Source: Acanthopleura granulata (taxonomy: Eukaryota > Mollusca > Polyplacophora > Chitonida > Chitonidae). Taken from it: a stretch of DNA of 64,000 bases. This document shows, in pieces, positions 11,709-24,900 of this stretch. The notes beneath the pieces are model-generated. The model was not told the DNA's origin, made no database searches, and worked only from the letters and a program-made list of their open reading frames with translations. The DNA is taken from positions 971,322-1,035,321 of the forward strand of contig JABBOT010000034.1 in assembly GCA_016165875.1 (NCBI GenBank), in the 5' to 3' direction. Both the position numbers and the translations under genes were made by a program. How positions within the stretch are numbered: position 1 is the stretch's first letter; each line of letters opens with the position of its first letter.

Positions 11709-13194
11709 AATGATAAATTAGTGAACACAATCATGATTGTGGCAAAGCATTTTCCTATTTGCTGAAGTGCTTTCTTATGTGGTACAGATTATACCATTGC
11801 TCTGTAAATGCAATCTGATGACAAAGGCTGTTCAGGCAACGCCGCCTTGCTCGAAAAAACAAAACGGTCGTACAGTAAAGATGGCCATAAAGATTATGTT
11901 ACGTGTGGATTCACAAATGTTAACGAGATGATTTTGGAAGAGTATTCCATTCCTGTGGTGCATTCGTTTTATCCATGGGAACTTTTGCCCATGAGTTGTC
12001 AGTTGTGGAAACGAGGCTCATTTTTCAAAGTGAGGATGATTTATCAAAGTGAATGTACATAAAAAAAAATCATGGCTCTTAGGAGTTCTTGTCTGATAAT
12101 GGCTCGATGTTCAGGCGGGACATCAGACATAGCTGATGGTCCAGCTGTGTGTTGTGAGTGTAGGGGATGGGTTGGGTGGGACACGGGGATAGGACTATGT
12201 ATGCTATGTTACATAACTATGAGAAGAGAGTGGGAGGAAAAAGAAAAGTATAGTCAATGCAGCTATATGTTAGCTGATCGATTGTTTAAATTTTCACTTT
12301 CAGTGTTTCTTCCCGTGTATATCCCGTGTATCTGTGGCATAAAATCCCTTTAAAATGACTGATTATTCCAGTTTTGAATGTATGTTGCAACGATCGATCA
12401 CTTACTTGGAAACTATATGGCCTGTAATATGTTCAGATACTCTCTCTCACCTCTTTCAAACCAATACACTGCTTACATGTATTCACACCTTAAACAAATT
12501 CTGCTGAAAACATTGAAAACAGCACTGGTTACAAAACAGAAGAATTACAGCATTGGCCAAGTATCGATTTTTTATCTCCCTCGCAGACCGTAATGCTTCC
12601 GTGTGGAAAATGATCGTGAAATTTCTACCCCAAGATGTGGTCCCGGGGTCAATTTTTGCCGTTTTAACGATCTCCAGTGTTGGCATGCCCCTCCCCAGGA
12701 ACCTGACGGTCACCTCATGATGCCTCGATATCACAATTACGCGGTCTCTCTAGCGTATTGTTTTATTCTTCCTTCTATCTGATATCAGATGTGGATGACA
12801 GTGAGTAATATGATTATTGGTCCCAAAGGCCGTCGGTTTATTTCCTTAGGGGGCAGTTTAAAACTCAGACCATCGATCCGAGAGGATTATTTCCTTAGAA
12901 GAATTAAAACAGAGTTGTCAGACAATGGCTGGGCATTCCCACGGCGGGGTTAAAACACTGTCGCCTGCAGACAATGGTGCACCCCTGTGTTTTTTCACCG
13001 AGTATACAATAGCACTTTCTCCCGGTTTTATGTCCAAAATGGCCTCTATTTTTCACCCCTGGTTTAAACAAAGCAGACACTATTGACACAGGCCCATAAA
13101 TGTCAGGCAGAATTTTGAACGAAAACGCTTATTTTATGTACAAGAAAGGTTATATTTCAACAATTGTTCTAATCGCGCCAGACGTGATGTCGTT
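11709..13194. other. Gene-free stretch
   Basis: Several open frames of 60-90 codons occur on both strands. None shows a recognisable domain, codon regularity or plausible splice partners. No repeat was identified. Confidence 0.4.
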
Positions 13195-13450
13195 TATCAC
13201 AGCATTTTAAATAATTCTAGACCAGAGACGTCTAATAAATATCATTTAAAATCACTATATTTTGTTTGCTGTATTTGACTAAATTTTGCTATAGACTTGA
13301 TGCTATTTAAGTATTTAGAGAAACTCTTGGAATGTCTCCAACTGAGGCAAACTGACTAGAAGTTGGATTTCAACGGTTACCATTTATAGTGTGGCCATTT
13401 GCCAACCACATGTGTAACTATGTCGTGGTTTCTCTCGCTGTACGGCAGCG
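13195..13450 (+). repeat. Interspersed repeat U1, copy 1
   Basis: About 250 bp. Shares AGCATTTTAAATAATTCTAG, an AACTGAGGCAA-type block and a GGATTTCA..GGTTAC..GGCCATTTGCCAA block with copies at 24333, 34722 and 56873. All four are on the same strand. There are no obvious terminal repeats, poly-A tail or Pol III boxes. Confidence 0.7.
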
Positions 13451-13616
13451 CTTTGATTACAGCAGTATGTTTAAAAATTTCAATCAGTCAATATGTAATC
13501 AGTACAGTGTGAAGTTTTAATTCATCAAACTACAACCTAAAACAATCTCCAACTGCAGCCCCAGAACGAAATGGATTAGCATTATTAGACACCAAAAAAA
13601 TAGTCATAAAAGCTTC

Positions 13617-13755
13617 CAATTTATCATTTGCGTGAACTTTTGTCATGTTTTATTCATCGTTTGCCGGCACATTTGTTATCAGTTGTCTGACCTTTTCACA
13701 TCGGCGTTAAATTAATGCTCTCCACAACGCCTTTCAACAATTTTTATTTTTTGAG
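13617..13755 (+). repeat. Dispersed repeat U2, copy 2
   Basis: Matches 10838-10980 from the TTATCATTTGC start through a GCCTTT-containing end, about 75% by eye. Confidence 0.6.
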
Positions 13756-13844
13756 GTGAGATAATATCTTGTAAGTTAAAAAAGTGTGTCTTTTCTGGAT
13801 AGCGTGCTGTTCACTTGAGTATAATATTACGATGCTCTAATCAC

Positions 13845-14165
13845 ACCGTCCGCTGATGAGGCTGACCCGTCAATTCCGACGCCCACGACCAAGGGAGGAC
13901 ACTCTTACCGCGCCGTCCACTGACGATATGGACACTCTAATCCAGACGCCCACATCCCAGAATGCGCACGCCACCCGCTGACAACGCCACCCGTTGACAA
14001 GACTGGGCTCTCACCCGTTCACATGGTAACCACGACGACTGCTCCCGAGACGCTCTGGCCACGCCGACCGCTGACAGAACGAACCCTTTATCAACGCCGC
14101 CTCCTGACGATGCGGTATTCTCTAACAACAGCGCCTCCTGACGACGACGACGACAATCTAGCCGT
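13845..14165. repeat. GC-rich degenerate minisatellite
   Basis: Irregular repeats around the motif ACGCCG(C/T)CC(G/A)CTGACGA, ending in a (GAC)n run. It is an abrupt GC-rich island in AT-rich DNA, open on the minus strand at 13937-14185 but without any recognisable domain. Confidence 0.6.
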
Positions 14166-14741
14166 GCCACCAACTTATAAGGCATAGGCTGTTACCAGAA
14201 CTGTTTCATTTATGATGTATTTGAACCTACGCACTGTGACGCCAGGCTGTTGATGCTGCACTAGAAGCATGACACACGAAGCATGACACACACATGTGCA
14301 AGCGCACGCGCACGCACGCCCCTCCCCCTCACACACAGAGGAAGTAGCAAAGTTAAAGTTGTCCGCATAATTTCCGATAACACCAAACTTCCAACAAGGC
14401 TAAAAACATTTTCCACAATAACTGCAAATTTCAAAAACACAACTACTAAAATAAAACAGTGCTTCATGCAAATGTTCACAAATAACCCGTTCTGAAGGGC
14501 ATTCTAGATTTCGCTACCCCAATGCTGTCGCTGTAAAAAACCTGATATTTTAAATTCGACTATTTAGACAACAAAAAAGTTCATATTCTCCATGAGCTTC
14601 TTAAATAAGTTCTATTTAGTCTTGAGTACAAACTAAAGTAGCGTGGAATCTCGATGCTTTCTGTAGGAGCGACAATTATGGATGATTGTATATAGGTTTA
14701 AAGGGTTTCCACATCCCATGCCCCCAACGTATACTAGTACC

Positions 14742-14997
14742 TAGAGGAAATGAGGCAACGACACAGTCCTGGCACCAATGCGGTGGCTGTGAGTTAAAGT
14801 CCAGCTCATTCTGGCTTCCTCTCCGGCCGTACGTGGGAAGATCCGCTAGCAACCTGAGGATAGTCGTGGGTTTCCCCCTGGCTCTGCCAGGTGTCCACCC
14901 ACAATAATGCTGGCCACCGTCATATAAGTGAAGTATTCTTGAGTATGGCGTAAAACATCAATCAATTAAATCAATAATTAAATAATTAAATAAATAG
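14742..14997 (+). mobile_element. SINE family 1, head degraded or missing
   Basis: Clearly recognisable from GGCACCAATGCGGTGGCTGT to an AATTAAATAAATA tail. The first 60 nt are absent or unrecognisable. Confidence 0.8.
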
Positions 14998-15867
14998 GTT
15001 ACGCTGTGAGGGTTTTGTTGTTTGTTGTCATGCGGTACGGGGAGACGTTATTATGTATTTTACAATACTCTCCTATCTCACTGCCGAAAGTAGTTGTATT
15101 AACATGTCAGTCCCGTTTCTCTCAATATGTTAAAAAATGTATGATCAGAAAAGAGGTGTGATCGAACCGGGCTTCCGTAGATTGGAGATACGGCGTGCTA
15201 TAGACCACTGAATGATAGGTCCGCTGAGAGGGGATAATATGGTTGTATTCGGAACATAAAATTACCGCCACAATCTGTCCCGGGTGTTCGTATCACTGCC
15301 ATCTCCTTTTGGCCCTAAACTCACAGCTATATAATCGGGTATTTGATTCGCTTCCATACATATGCGAGCTAGTATTGGCACGCAAAGGAGACTCCGCTTA
15401 GGAACGGAGAGCCATACGTTGAACTTGACATGCTATTATGGTGAGACGAGGGAACTACCAAGCACTGAGGCGGCCACGGAGTAATTGAGATAAGCCACAA
15501 TTGGTAGCCACTTACGATCGACTTCATCTACATATATCTTTGAAGGATATGTAATAATATGCTAATGCCTTCTTGACCGACATCTAACTGTAATTTGAGC
15601 TGAATTTTAAGTCAAAGGGTATCAAAATTTAGTAACAAGTAGCAGGGCAAAGACATGACACAGTTACGCACATGTATTCATGCTATCAAGTTTTAGTGAT
15701 TGTAGCCACTGTTAGAGTGGGAGTCAATATGTGGGAAGCAAATATTTCTTTAGTGTTGACTTTATAAGTGTCATTAAAATTAAATAGTATGTGACAGAAT
15801 CTTGAACATAACAGCAGACCTTAAGAAGACACACCACATGTGTCTCCAAGTTCATGTCCTAGACTTT

Positions 15868-16075
15868 TTACTTATTGATTTATTTCATTACGTTTTACGC
15901 CATGCTCAAGAATATTTCCCTTAGACGACTGCGACACGCATTATTGTCGGTGGAAACCAGACAGAACACTGGGGAAACCCACTACCATCCTCAGGTTGCT
16001 GGCAGACCTTCTCACGTATTGCCGGAGAGGAAGCCAGCATGAGCTGGACTTGAACTCACAGCCACCGCATTGGTG
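15868..16075 (-). mobile_element. SINE family 1, 5'-truncated with target duplication
   Basis: Runs from the tail at 15868 to the block that reads CACCAATGCGG in forward orientation. It is bounded by the perfect 10-bp duplication CCTAGACTTT (15858-15867 and 16076-16085). The missing tRNA-like head was thus never inserted. Confidence 0.9.
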
Positions 16076-16117
16076 CCTAGACTTTGTCGGTGATCAGCTT
16101 ATGTTGGGAAGGAAAAG

Positions 16118-16293
16118 GGGAAGGCCCGGGGGCAAACCCACGACCATCCGCAGATAGCTGGCGAACCTTCTCACGTACAGCCGGAGAGGAAGCCAGCATG
16201 AGCTGCATTTGAACCCACAGCGACCGCATTAGTTTGGGGCTTTTGGGTCATTACACTGTGCCAACGCGCTAACCAACTGAGGAACAGAGGAGC
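16118..16293 (-). mobile_element. SINE family 1, lacking 3' tail
   Basis: Contains the GGGGCAAACCCACGACCATC block, the CCGGAGAGGAAGCCAGCATG body and the tRNA-like head. The tail end is missing. It lies 43 bp from the previous copy in the same orientation, so this could be a rearranged tandem pair. Confidence 0.75.
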
Positions 16294-16498
16294 CGTTCGC
16301 AAAATTATTATGCCCTATTAATTTGTCTGTTTGATCGGTGTTTATGGTTAGGCGAAAGCGTGCCTCTTGTTAACGACCACACCACCTCGTTATAGGCCAG
16401 CCCGTCATTGTCTTCGTTGTTGATCAAATGTATCATGCGTTTACAAGAAATTCAGACAAATAATAAATTTATTTATTTATTTATCTCTTTTTTTTACC

Positions 16499-16625
16499 TA
16501 TTTATCTAGTTAATGATTTATTTATTTGATCGTTGCTCAACACCATACTCAAGAATTTTAACACTTGTGTGATGGCCTTCAGTTTTGTGGAGAAAACCAG
16601 AACGCCCTGGGTAAACCTCTGACCT
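16499..16625 (-). mobile_element. SINE-tail-like repeat, variant subfamily
   Basis: Has the ATTTATTTGAT..CATACTCAAGAATTTT 3' module of family 1, but the adjoining sequence (GGTAAACCTCTGACC, TTACTGACGAACTTAC) differs. The copy at 40796-40930 shares that alternative body. Confidence 0.5.
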
Positions 16626-17519
16626 TTGAAATATTACTGACGAACTTACTCAAATGTGACGCACAGATATTTGCATCATGCCGGTGAAAGACATGTAGTC
16701 TCTATCGGAAGGTAAGTTGCGCCTTGTTCACCGCTTCTTGTTACCGTGGTAGCACGAGCAGTGAATCAGGCAGTCCAAGAATTTCCTCACCAGATCCGGA
16801 TTTGAACCACACAAATTCATTGTATTGACCGATTGATTGATTGACTAGTCAACATGAACATCGATGATCGTCAATTGCTTTGAATATTGGTCTAAAGTTG
16901 TAATATAATGGCAGTAATTTACATTTGAAATTTTCGGGCGAATTAACCATGGCATTGCCAATATGAAATAAGCCCCAAACCTACATTCATATCTGGATTC
17001 CACGTATAGCTGCTGTACGTTGACATTCCGTATAGGACCCCACCATTCCAAACGTAATTCGATTTTTTCAACCTGCCGTCGGCTGATCGAATTATTACAT
17101 GCAGCATAACAGGACGCTGAAGCCTAGCCGACAAGGCAACTATCTCCTTCTTGCTCAGTTCGCTTTTCTGAACTTTGACTCAAATCATCAGCGTGTAAAA
17201 TGAAGAGTACGTGGATTTGGACATCGAACGTCCCTATCGAGCCCCAGGACCATGAAGCTATTTGACAGTGATCGCTTTAGAAGAGCCCTGTCAATAACCG
17301 GCGGACATTTCTTGCTTAGAGATTGGGATATAAGAGAGTGAAGCGAGAAGAGGGTCGACGTTCTGGACCCCCAAGGGACGTAACGAGTTTGTCTCCGGCA
17401 TAGCAGAGCTAGTAGAGAAGCTGGTATTGTCTCTGTTGCGTTCAGGCGGGGCACTGTAGTCTAGCAGAAACTGGGCACTCCGTTGATAGTCAATACTCAT
17501 CGGTTAATAGAAGGAGAAT

Positions 17520-17720
17520 CATTGCCACGACATGGTTATTTTACTGCCGATGTGGCGATAAGCTACAATCATTCAGTCACCACGGATACATGTGATTGCT
17601 GGGCAACGGTATTCATAATAGGCGGTTCACCAAAAATTGTCTTCAAAGGATTCATTGCCACTATACGATTGTAATACTACCGAAGCAGCGTTGAGTCAAA
17701 ATCACTCATTCATCGAGAAT
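17520..17720 (+). repeat. Two decayed family 4 fragments
   Basis: CGACATGGTTATTTTACTGC..GATAAGC..ATCATTCAGTCA (17526-17578) and GAAGCAGCGTTGAGTC..CACTCATTCATC (17680-17716) are degenerate versions of the ATTC-tailed module at 9741. Confidence 0.45.
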
Positions 17721-20600
17721 TCACTTATTCTCTGTTCATCCCTATTCAGATAAGGCTGATATACCACTGTCTATCAATGTCACAAAAGGCACCGGGCAAT
17801 CGCAACATCGTTATGAAGTGCAATATCAACAAACGTTACAAACATTAATGTGGGATATAGCTTACTGGGGCACTACTACTATACTACTATAGAGCACTGG
17901 GGCGGTCTGTGATATCTCCAACACCCTGCTGATATACGTGAACCGTAGCTGTATTATTGGATATACTGGCCAACGTGACCAATTTTGGCACACCACAGGA
18001 TATACTGTCCGTCTTTACCAGTTTGGCTACACCATGACCGGATGTAAGTTTGCATCACACAACCCAGAAAAACAGTTACCAACATAAACGTTGTTCCACA
18101 TGTCAACATATATTGACAAACTTTAACCGCAATGGCAGTGGTCAACAGTCATTCCTGGTCAGTTTCGCCGAGACGACATTGTACACACTCAGTATGCATC
18201 GAACAAGGATATACTCCCAGGGACATCACCACCAGCGTCAGTCATGTGTGTTTCAGTATTGAGCAAGTGATTCACACTGTTATCAACATTTCATTTCTGT
18301 ACTGCCTCATTGTACATCATTCAAAATGACGGTGACAAATAGCGCTCTAGTTTTTTTAGAATATACTATCAGTATAGCGGTTTTTAAGCAAGCTGTTGTC
18401 TGGTAGGGCTGTTTTCTGATAAGCCTGTTGTCTGGATTCCCCTTTGGTAAGTCAGTTTTCTGATAACCGTTTAGGTGAGCTCGTCAGGTAAACCTTTGAT
18501 AAGCCAGTTATCTGGTAGCCCATTTGTAAGTGTAGCTTTTCATCTGGTGACCTTTATGCTAATTCAGTTTTACATGTAAGTTTGTTGTCTGGTAACCATT
18601 TTGGTAAGCCTGGTAAACCGACTGCAAACCTACACTGACCAGTAAACCCCTTGTAAGCCTATCATCTGGTAACCTTTTTGTAAGATTGTCGAGTAAAATC
18701 TTTGTAAGCGGATTGTCTGGGAATCCTTTTGACTGTCGGTCTATCTTGACTTGCAAGCAGGCTTTAAACGAGTATTGCTTAACTGTTTAACAGCTTTGTA
18801 TCCCTGTAATACACATGTAGTTAACTCTACTTTAAGCATGTCATGAATTGTCACACTTACCATTTACCAACGTATCCATTATAGATAAAAAGTCTACTTC
18901 ATTAACCACGATCGTCTGCTTTTTAGCTCCCCACGTCTAAAACGGTGAAAACGTTTTGAGTTATTGTTTTTACTTGAGGTCGTGAATATGCTTGTAAACG
19001 AAGATTGTTGTATAAAAGAATGTTATCGTCTAATAGTTCTCTAACAGCAAAGCGCAGGATGAGTTTTGATGACAACAGCCCGAGTTCAATAACTCTTTAC
19101 AACCTGGGCCAATTGCTTCGATGATAATCTAGATTGAAAAGGCGTACTGGACAACGAATCAGGGTGCTGTTTCTTTGAAACGATGGCGTTCTTGGAGATT
19201 GAATATTGTTTCTACTTTAATAGTGTGTTTTGTCTCTGCGCAAAAATGGGTTTTACTTTACAGCGGTTCCATTATTGATCGTGGAGCCAGTGATTGTGCA
19301 CCTTTTGGAGTCGCTTGTCTAATGACGCCACAAATTCTGTCCGACTACTGGATATCCTTGGCAACGCACTCATATATTTCCCTGGCTCGGGAGCGGTAGT
19401 CCTTTTGTGGCAGTGCTGTCAAAGCGGTACATCTATCTCTCTACGGCGAAATGTTTTTGGTAACATTATCTGTCTCACAGACGTGAGATCCGGAATGGCA
19501 AGCCAAGCATGGATTTACGATGTTACGGATTCAGCGTGTGGTGGACATACAACGCTGGTTGAGTAAACACGCCTTATGTCCTGTCTCATGAAAATGGATT
19601 AATTCTCCGTATAATCCGTGTAAAAAAGGACAAGGACGTATGTTACCGGATTCCATTTAAAGGAAACTATAAAGTCAGTTGCGGTTGAGTTTTTTAAAAA
19701 AGTACAGTAACCTCATGTGCCGTAATTCTTTCGGCAGCATTACTGAGAGGTATATCTATTTACTAGCCGAAAATGATTGAAAATGACGAAAACGACTCAT
19801 CAGGAGCAGCTTTGCGTTTTCGCTGACGCCTATATAGTGAGCTGTTGTTGTGGTATTCTGGGGAAGTGTATTAGTTTCAATCCGGGTTGGTGTGAATTAC
19901 ACATGTCTCTTGGGAGTCGCAGAGAGAAGAAGAATACTTAACTGTTTCACAGCACGAAGTGTCGTAAGTTATCGTTTTTTTACATCTACATGAAGTATAA
20001 GAAAACTATATAGAAAATATTTCGCAACCCAGACTTGGGTACATCTTACATATGTACGATGTGATGAACTGAGTGACGCAAATGGTAGTTTGTAAAACAA
20101 AAATTATGAAACAGACTTAGCAGGTGTATTGAATTATACATACGACTTGTGCTGTTTTCTTTAGTCTATACTCTCTCAAAAGAATCGCAAATATAGCACA
20201 TAATGTTGAGCGGAATGTCCACTTGTGACCTGTCACGGGTGAATGGCTTTCAGAGAGGAACATCCACTTGTCACCTGTCACGTCTGAGTGACCTCCTGCT
20301 GCTGAGTTCCTGATTACTGACCCTCGGACTTTCTTATTTAATTAATACATTGAATTAAAACACTTTTATCATGTGGAAATTCTTACATTGTTCTCTTCTC
20401 ACTTTTTTGGCACCTTACGCTGTACCGATTAACGCAATACTCAAAGAATTGTTCACAATATGCTAGGATCAATGTCTGCGTACGAATGCTCCGCGTTGGA
20501 CATAGTTTTATTTCGCCGGGGTAGAAAAAAGGCCAACTTTGATGAGAATGTCTAAGAAATGAAATGTATAATAAATACTGCTCAGTCCGTTAATGAATCA
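17721..20600. other. Gene-free stretch upstream of the receptor gene
   Basis: No supported exon. It contains the minisatellite at 18385-18740 and a short direct repeat (TCCACTTGTGACCTGTCACG near 20218 and a one-base variant near 20266). Open frames at 19175-19566 overlap on two frames and show no family signature. Confidence 0.4.
18385..18740. repeat. Degenerate minisatellite, about 27-30 bp unit
   Basis: Around a dozen diverged units of the pattern GTAAGCC(T)GTT(G)TCTGGTAACC, often followed by CTTTT, with frequent indels. Confidence 0.65.
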
Positions 20601-20681
20601 AGTGAACATTCTTTGTGAGGAACTGCATGTCAGAAATGCACATTGGAAAATGTGAAATTGTGTTCAGTAAATTTTCACTTT

Positions 20682-20758
20682 CGTCTGTTACAGAACCTGT
20701 CGCCCGTCTGTTACAGAATCTGTCGCCCGTCTGTTACAGAATCTGTCGCCCGTCTGTA
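20682..20758. repeat. 23-bp tandem repeat, 3.2 copies
   Basis: CGTCTGTTACAGAAYCTGTC plus GCC repeated three times with one substitution, then a partial fourth unit. It lies about 440 bp upstream of the receptor start codon, so it could sit in the promoter-proximal region. Confidence 0.85.
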
Positions 20759-21010
20759 GCGGTCCGAGAAGCAGGGGTTTTCAGAGTAACTCAGGTATCC
20801 GGTCAAGAATATTAGTATATGCCATCGGATGTTTGGGAGAAGGTAACTGAAAATGTTGTCCAGTATTGTGCGATGTTGTGGTAAGGTTACACCAACTAGA
20901 GTCTTCGTAACTCAGATCTAGTTTGCTTCTTTTCATGATAGACATAAACTGAGAAACATGTCTTTCAGACCAGTTTTCTGCCGTCAGCAAATTCCGTGTT
21001 TGATTTCGGG

Positions 21011-21018
21011 TATAAATA
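21011..21018 (+). promoter_or_regulatory. Candidate TATA box of the receptor gene
   Basis: GGGTATAAATAC is a strong TATA match 188 bp upstream of the ATG at 21199. No convincing initiator at the ideal 25-31 bp spacing was found; TTCAGC near 21049-21054 is slightly too far. The transcription start is therefore not fixed. Confidence 0.4.
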
Positions 21019-21198
21019 CTGGAAGGAGAATCCAAGGGGCAAACTTAATTCAGCACACGGGTATACTACCCAAGTTTTGATTTCAGGTCAACGTCAGTGT
21101 CCAGAGAAACACTTCCAGAGTTATCCTCCAGTCTTGTAACCAGATTGACCGGATAAAGTGTCAACGGCATAACTAATCCATCTCAATTGGCCATCAAC

Positions 21199-21993
21199 AT
21201 GGCAAGCGGGAGCGACGAGACAAAAGCCCCGGTGCCAGAAACCAACGCATTGCAGGAGGTTTCCGGGACATTGAGTCTGGTTGTGGAAACAGCTTTGGTC
21301 GTCGTCAACCTGTTCCCTATTCTCGTCGTGCTGAGGGGGAAGAAATTCAAGGACCGAACGGTAACGGATGAACTGGTGGTTGCCTTGAGCGTCACGGACA
21401 TTCTCGGGGTGTTGATTCCCACGCCTGTCGCCTTGATGTCCTACTTCGACCAGAACTGGCAAGGCGGCTACGAAACGTGCGTCTTCTTTCAAGTGACCAC
21501 GCAGTGCTTCCAGACGGTGTCCGTCTTACTCGTCACCTACATGTGTTTGGATCGATTCCTCGTCCTACGGAAAGCCTTATACTACAAAGTGGCCGGCGTG
21601 TACTCCGCCGACAAGGTGAAATTCTTCGTGCTAATCCTGTACGGCGTTTCCCTCGGGGTCGGGTCTATGCCCGTGTCCGGCTTAGCGCCTGTCTCCGTCT
21701 CAAGGAACGCCTGCGAATCCTGGATCACCGCCATGCCCGTCACACAAATACAGGCGACTTTTTACTTGACGGTTTTGTCGTTAGGCTACCTGAACATGAT
21801 ACTGGTAATCCTGCTAAACATCTGTGTTGTATCTATGGTGTGGAAATTAAAACGAAAAATGCAGCCATTGAGAGGAAGGACGGCTGCAAACCACATACCG
21901 GAACTACAGATAGAGCGGAAAACCATTTTTGAGTACAGCTGGATGACCTTGACAGTGGCTGTTCTTTTCTACTTGACATGGTTTCCTACTATG
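21199..21993 (+). CDS. GPCR exon 1 (residues 1-265, helices 1-6)
   Basis: The start is the ATG at 21199 (AACATGG, good Kozak context); the frame is open a few codons upstream but without an ATG. The exon ends in codon phase 0 at CTATG|GTGAGA. Reading on past 21993 gives a stop at 22036, after intron-like sequence. The N-terminus is short, with no signal peptide and no N-glycosylation sequon. Confidence 0.9.
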
Positions 21994-24900
21994 GTGAGAA
22001 TACCTGTATTTTTTCTCTTTTTCTCTGATATGATATAACAGTAGGTATTTCCTGGATGTATTGTGACAATAAGAATTTACGCCATTCATGTACGTCGGAT
22101 GGCGGTATATACGTATCCCAGTACGTCAGATTTTTGTATGTCCGTATGTTTTCGTATATCAGGTTTGGTGTCTGTGGTACGTGAGAGTTTGTGCCTGTGT
22201 TTGTCCGGTCTAGTATGTCACTGTATGCTTGAATAACAACACTATATCCCAGAATAACAACATTGTATTCAGGGATAATAACACAGCATTCTAGGATAAT
22301 AACTCCGTACACCGCGATAGCAATATTGTATCCTAGAATAACAACACTGTATCAGAGGATAATAACATTATATTCTGGGATAATAACACTACATTCTAGG
22401 ATAATAACACCGTAGACTAGGGTAGCAACACTTATTTATTTGTTTATGGTATTTGATTGCTGGTTTACGCCGTACTCAAGAAGATTTCACTTATACGACG
22501 GCGACCAGCATTATGGTGGGAGTAAACCCGGCAGAGCCCAGGAGAAACCCACGACAATCCGCAGGTTGCTGGCAGACCTTCCCAGGTACAGCCGGAGAGG
22601 AAGCCAGCATGAGCTGGACTTGAACTCACAGAGACCGCATTGGTGGGAGGCTTCGGTCATTGCGCTGCATTAGAGCGCTAACCGACTGAACCACGGAGGT
22701 CCCGGTAGCAACACTGTATCTTAGAATAACAACACTGTATCCCATGATAACAACATTGTATTCTGGGATAATAACACCATGTACTGGAAAACAACACTGT
22801 ATCATAAATAAAAACATTGCATTCTTCGATAACAAGACCTAAATAAACAACATTGTAGTGTTGGACAAGAACACTGCTTCGAAAATACACAATACTGTAT
22901 CCTGGGATAACACCACTGTATGCTGACAACACAACATTACACTGTTGGATAACAACAATCTGTCTTGGATAAACAGCATTGTATTCTTCGATAACAACAC
23001 TGTGTGCTAAAAGCACAATATTACACCGTTAAATAACAACACTGCATTCTAAATAAACAACATTATGCTGTTGATAACAACACCGTACCATATTTAAACA
23101 GCATTGTATCCTTAGAAAACAACACTATGTCGTAAATAAACAACATTGTATCCTTAGGAAAAAACACTGTTTGCGAAAAACACAGCATTGTATTGTTGAA
23201 TAACAACATTGTATCTAAATAAACAACTTTGTATTCTTCGATATCAGCTCAGTAATAAAGTCACGGCTTTCAGGGCTAAACATCCGTTTCTCATATCCCT
23301 CAGGATAAAGCAGCCTATGCGCTGAAAATCCCTTAATGTGAACAGAACGAGAGGGAATTGTTACAGACACTAGTTAACGCGCCATCAGATCGGGTCGTAC
23401 TCTGTTCCGGTATTCATGGCGAATATCTCCGAGGAGTTGAGCCAAATGCCAATTTCACGGCCGTGTAGTCCTTAACGACGTAGCAGTTGAGTCGATGACT
23501 TCGCCCGATAGCCTGGTCGAAATCCTGTCAGTGAGAAATGGCTATTACTGGGGGCTCGGCTATTATTTCTGCCACATTGCGTCCGGGTTAAGGGGAAGGT
23601 TATCTCCCGCCCCCCCCCCTCCAGCCTAACCCACCTAGCACACTCCGTTCAGCTCTGCGCTACTTTATAGATATTACAGGTTTTATTGAATTGGAGAAAC
23701 AATACAAGTTCGCACGACGGAAGGGTTATTTCCTCTAACAAAGAAAAATTCACCTTCATTTATAATAATAAATAGGCTTCCTGAACGTCCTCTTGTATTA
23801 CTAGATTATTCTCAAACGATGTTATATTGCTTCGCAGAACGCAGTCGACAATCCAGGCAGTGTTCTGAGATTTGTCTACACCCACCAGATAGAAGCTACC
23901 GTTGTTTCATGTATTTGAAGCGTTAGCTCGCTGCGCGTTTCAGGCACTTGGCCCTGGAGATCACGAGTTCGATCTTGCCCTCGCTGTTGCAGACTTAAGC
24001 CAGGAAGATTGTCAGGTACCTGGCAAATGTCGGTGGCTTAATCCGCGCTCTCTGATGACATCCACACATATACCTGACCAGCAGGAAACACAAAGCAGGT
24101 AAAACCTGGTATATACATGAACCGATGTGAAAAATCTTTCCCTCAACTTGGTTTTTCGTTTCCCTATTTTGAGAAGCAAAGTTGACACTGTTAATTTTCT
24201 GTGTACTGAAGCAATGTCTCTGAATGGTAATGGCGTGCACTTGGGCTAGATGAAGGTAAGCGTTTGCATTGGATAACATACTGAGATGCAACACTACATT
24301 GTTTTCATGTTGGTGTGTATACATGTGCTAAATGTGATGACAACACAGCACTTTGAGTAATTTTAAACCAGCGATGACTAAATAAATTGCCTTTAACATA
24401 AGCTATTTTTTTTACCTAATTCTACTTAAGCCATGGTGCTAGGGAGTTTGTAAGTTGTTACTTATATCAACAGTTAAAATAAAACCCTAACTGAGGCAAG
24501 TTGACAAAAGGCTGGATTTCACCTCCAACGTGTGGTCATTTCCCAACTATCACACTGCGGTCTCTGCTTTGGTATGACTGTCTGTTCTGTAGTCTTTTAT
24601 ATTTTATTTATATGTTATTTATTTGATTGGTGGTTTACGCCTTACTGGAAAATATTTCACTTATACGACAGCGGCAAGTATTGTGGTGGGAGGAAAACGG
24701 GCAGAGCTAGGGTGGAACCCACAACCGTCCGCAGGTTGCTGGCAGACCTTCCCACCAACAGCCGGAGAGCAATCCAGCATGAGCTGGACTTGAACTCACA
24801 GCGACCGCGTTGGTGTGAGGTTTCTGGGTCATTGGGTCACGGAGCCCCTTTTATATTTTATATTTCTTCCCCTTTGTTTCTTTGGTTGGGGTTTAACGTC

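Noticed and set aside
19175..19566. Two overlapping frames as an upstream exon of the receptor
   Set aside because: No splice donor in a fitting phase, and a good start ATG with a TATA box lies closer to the receptor.
21121..21492. Minus-strand frames opposite the receptor exon
   Set aside because: Shadow frames created by the strongly coding + strand.
22678..23016. 112-codon minus-strand frame with YSVVI-type repeats
   Set aside because: Produced by the 21-bp minisatellite unit length, not by a gene.
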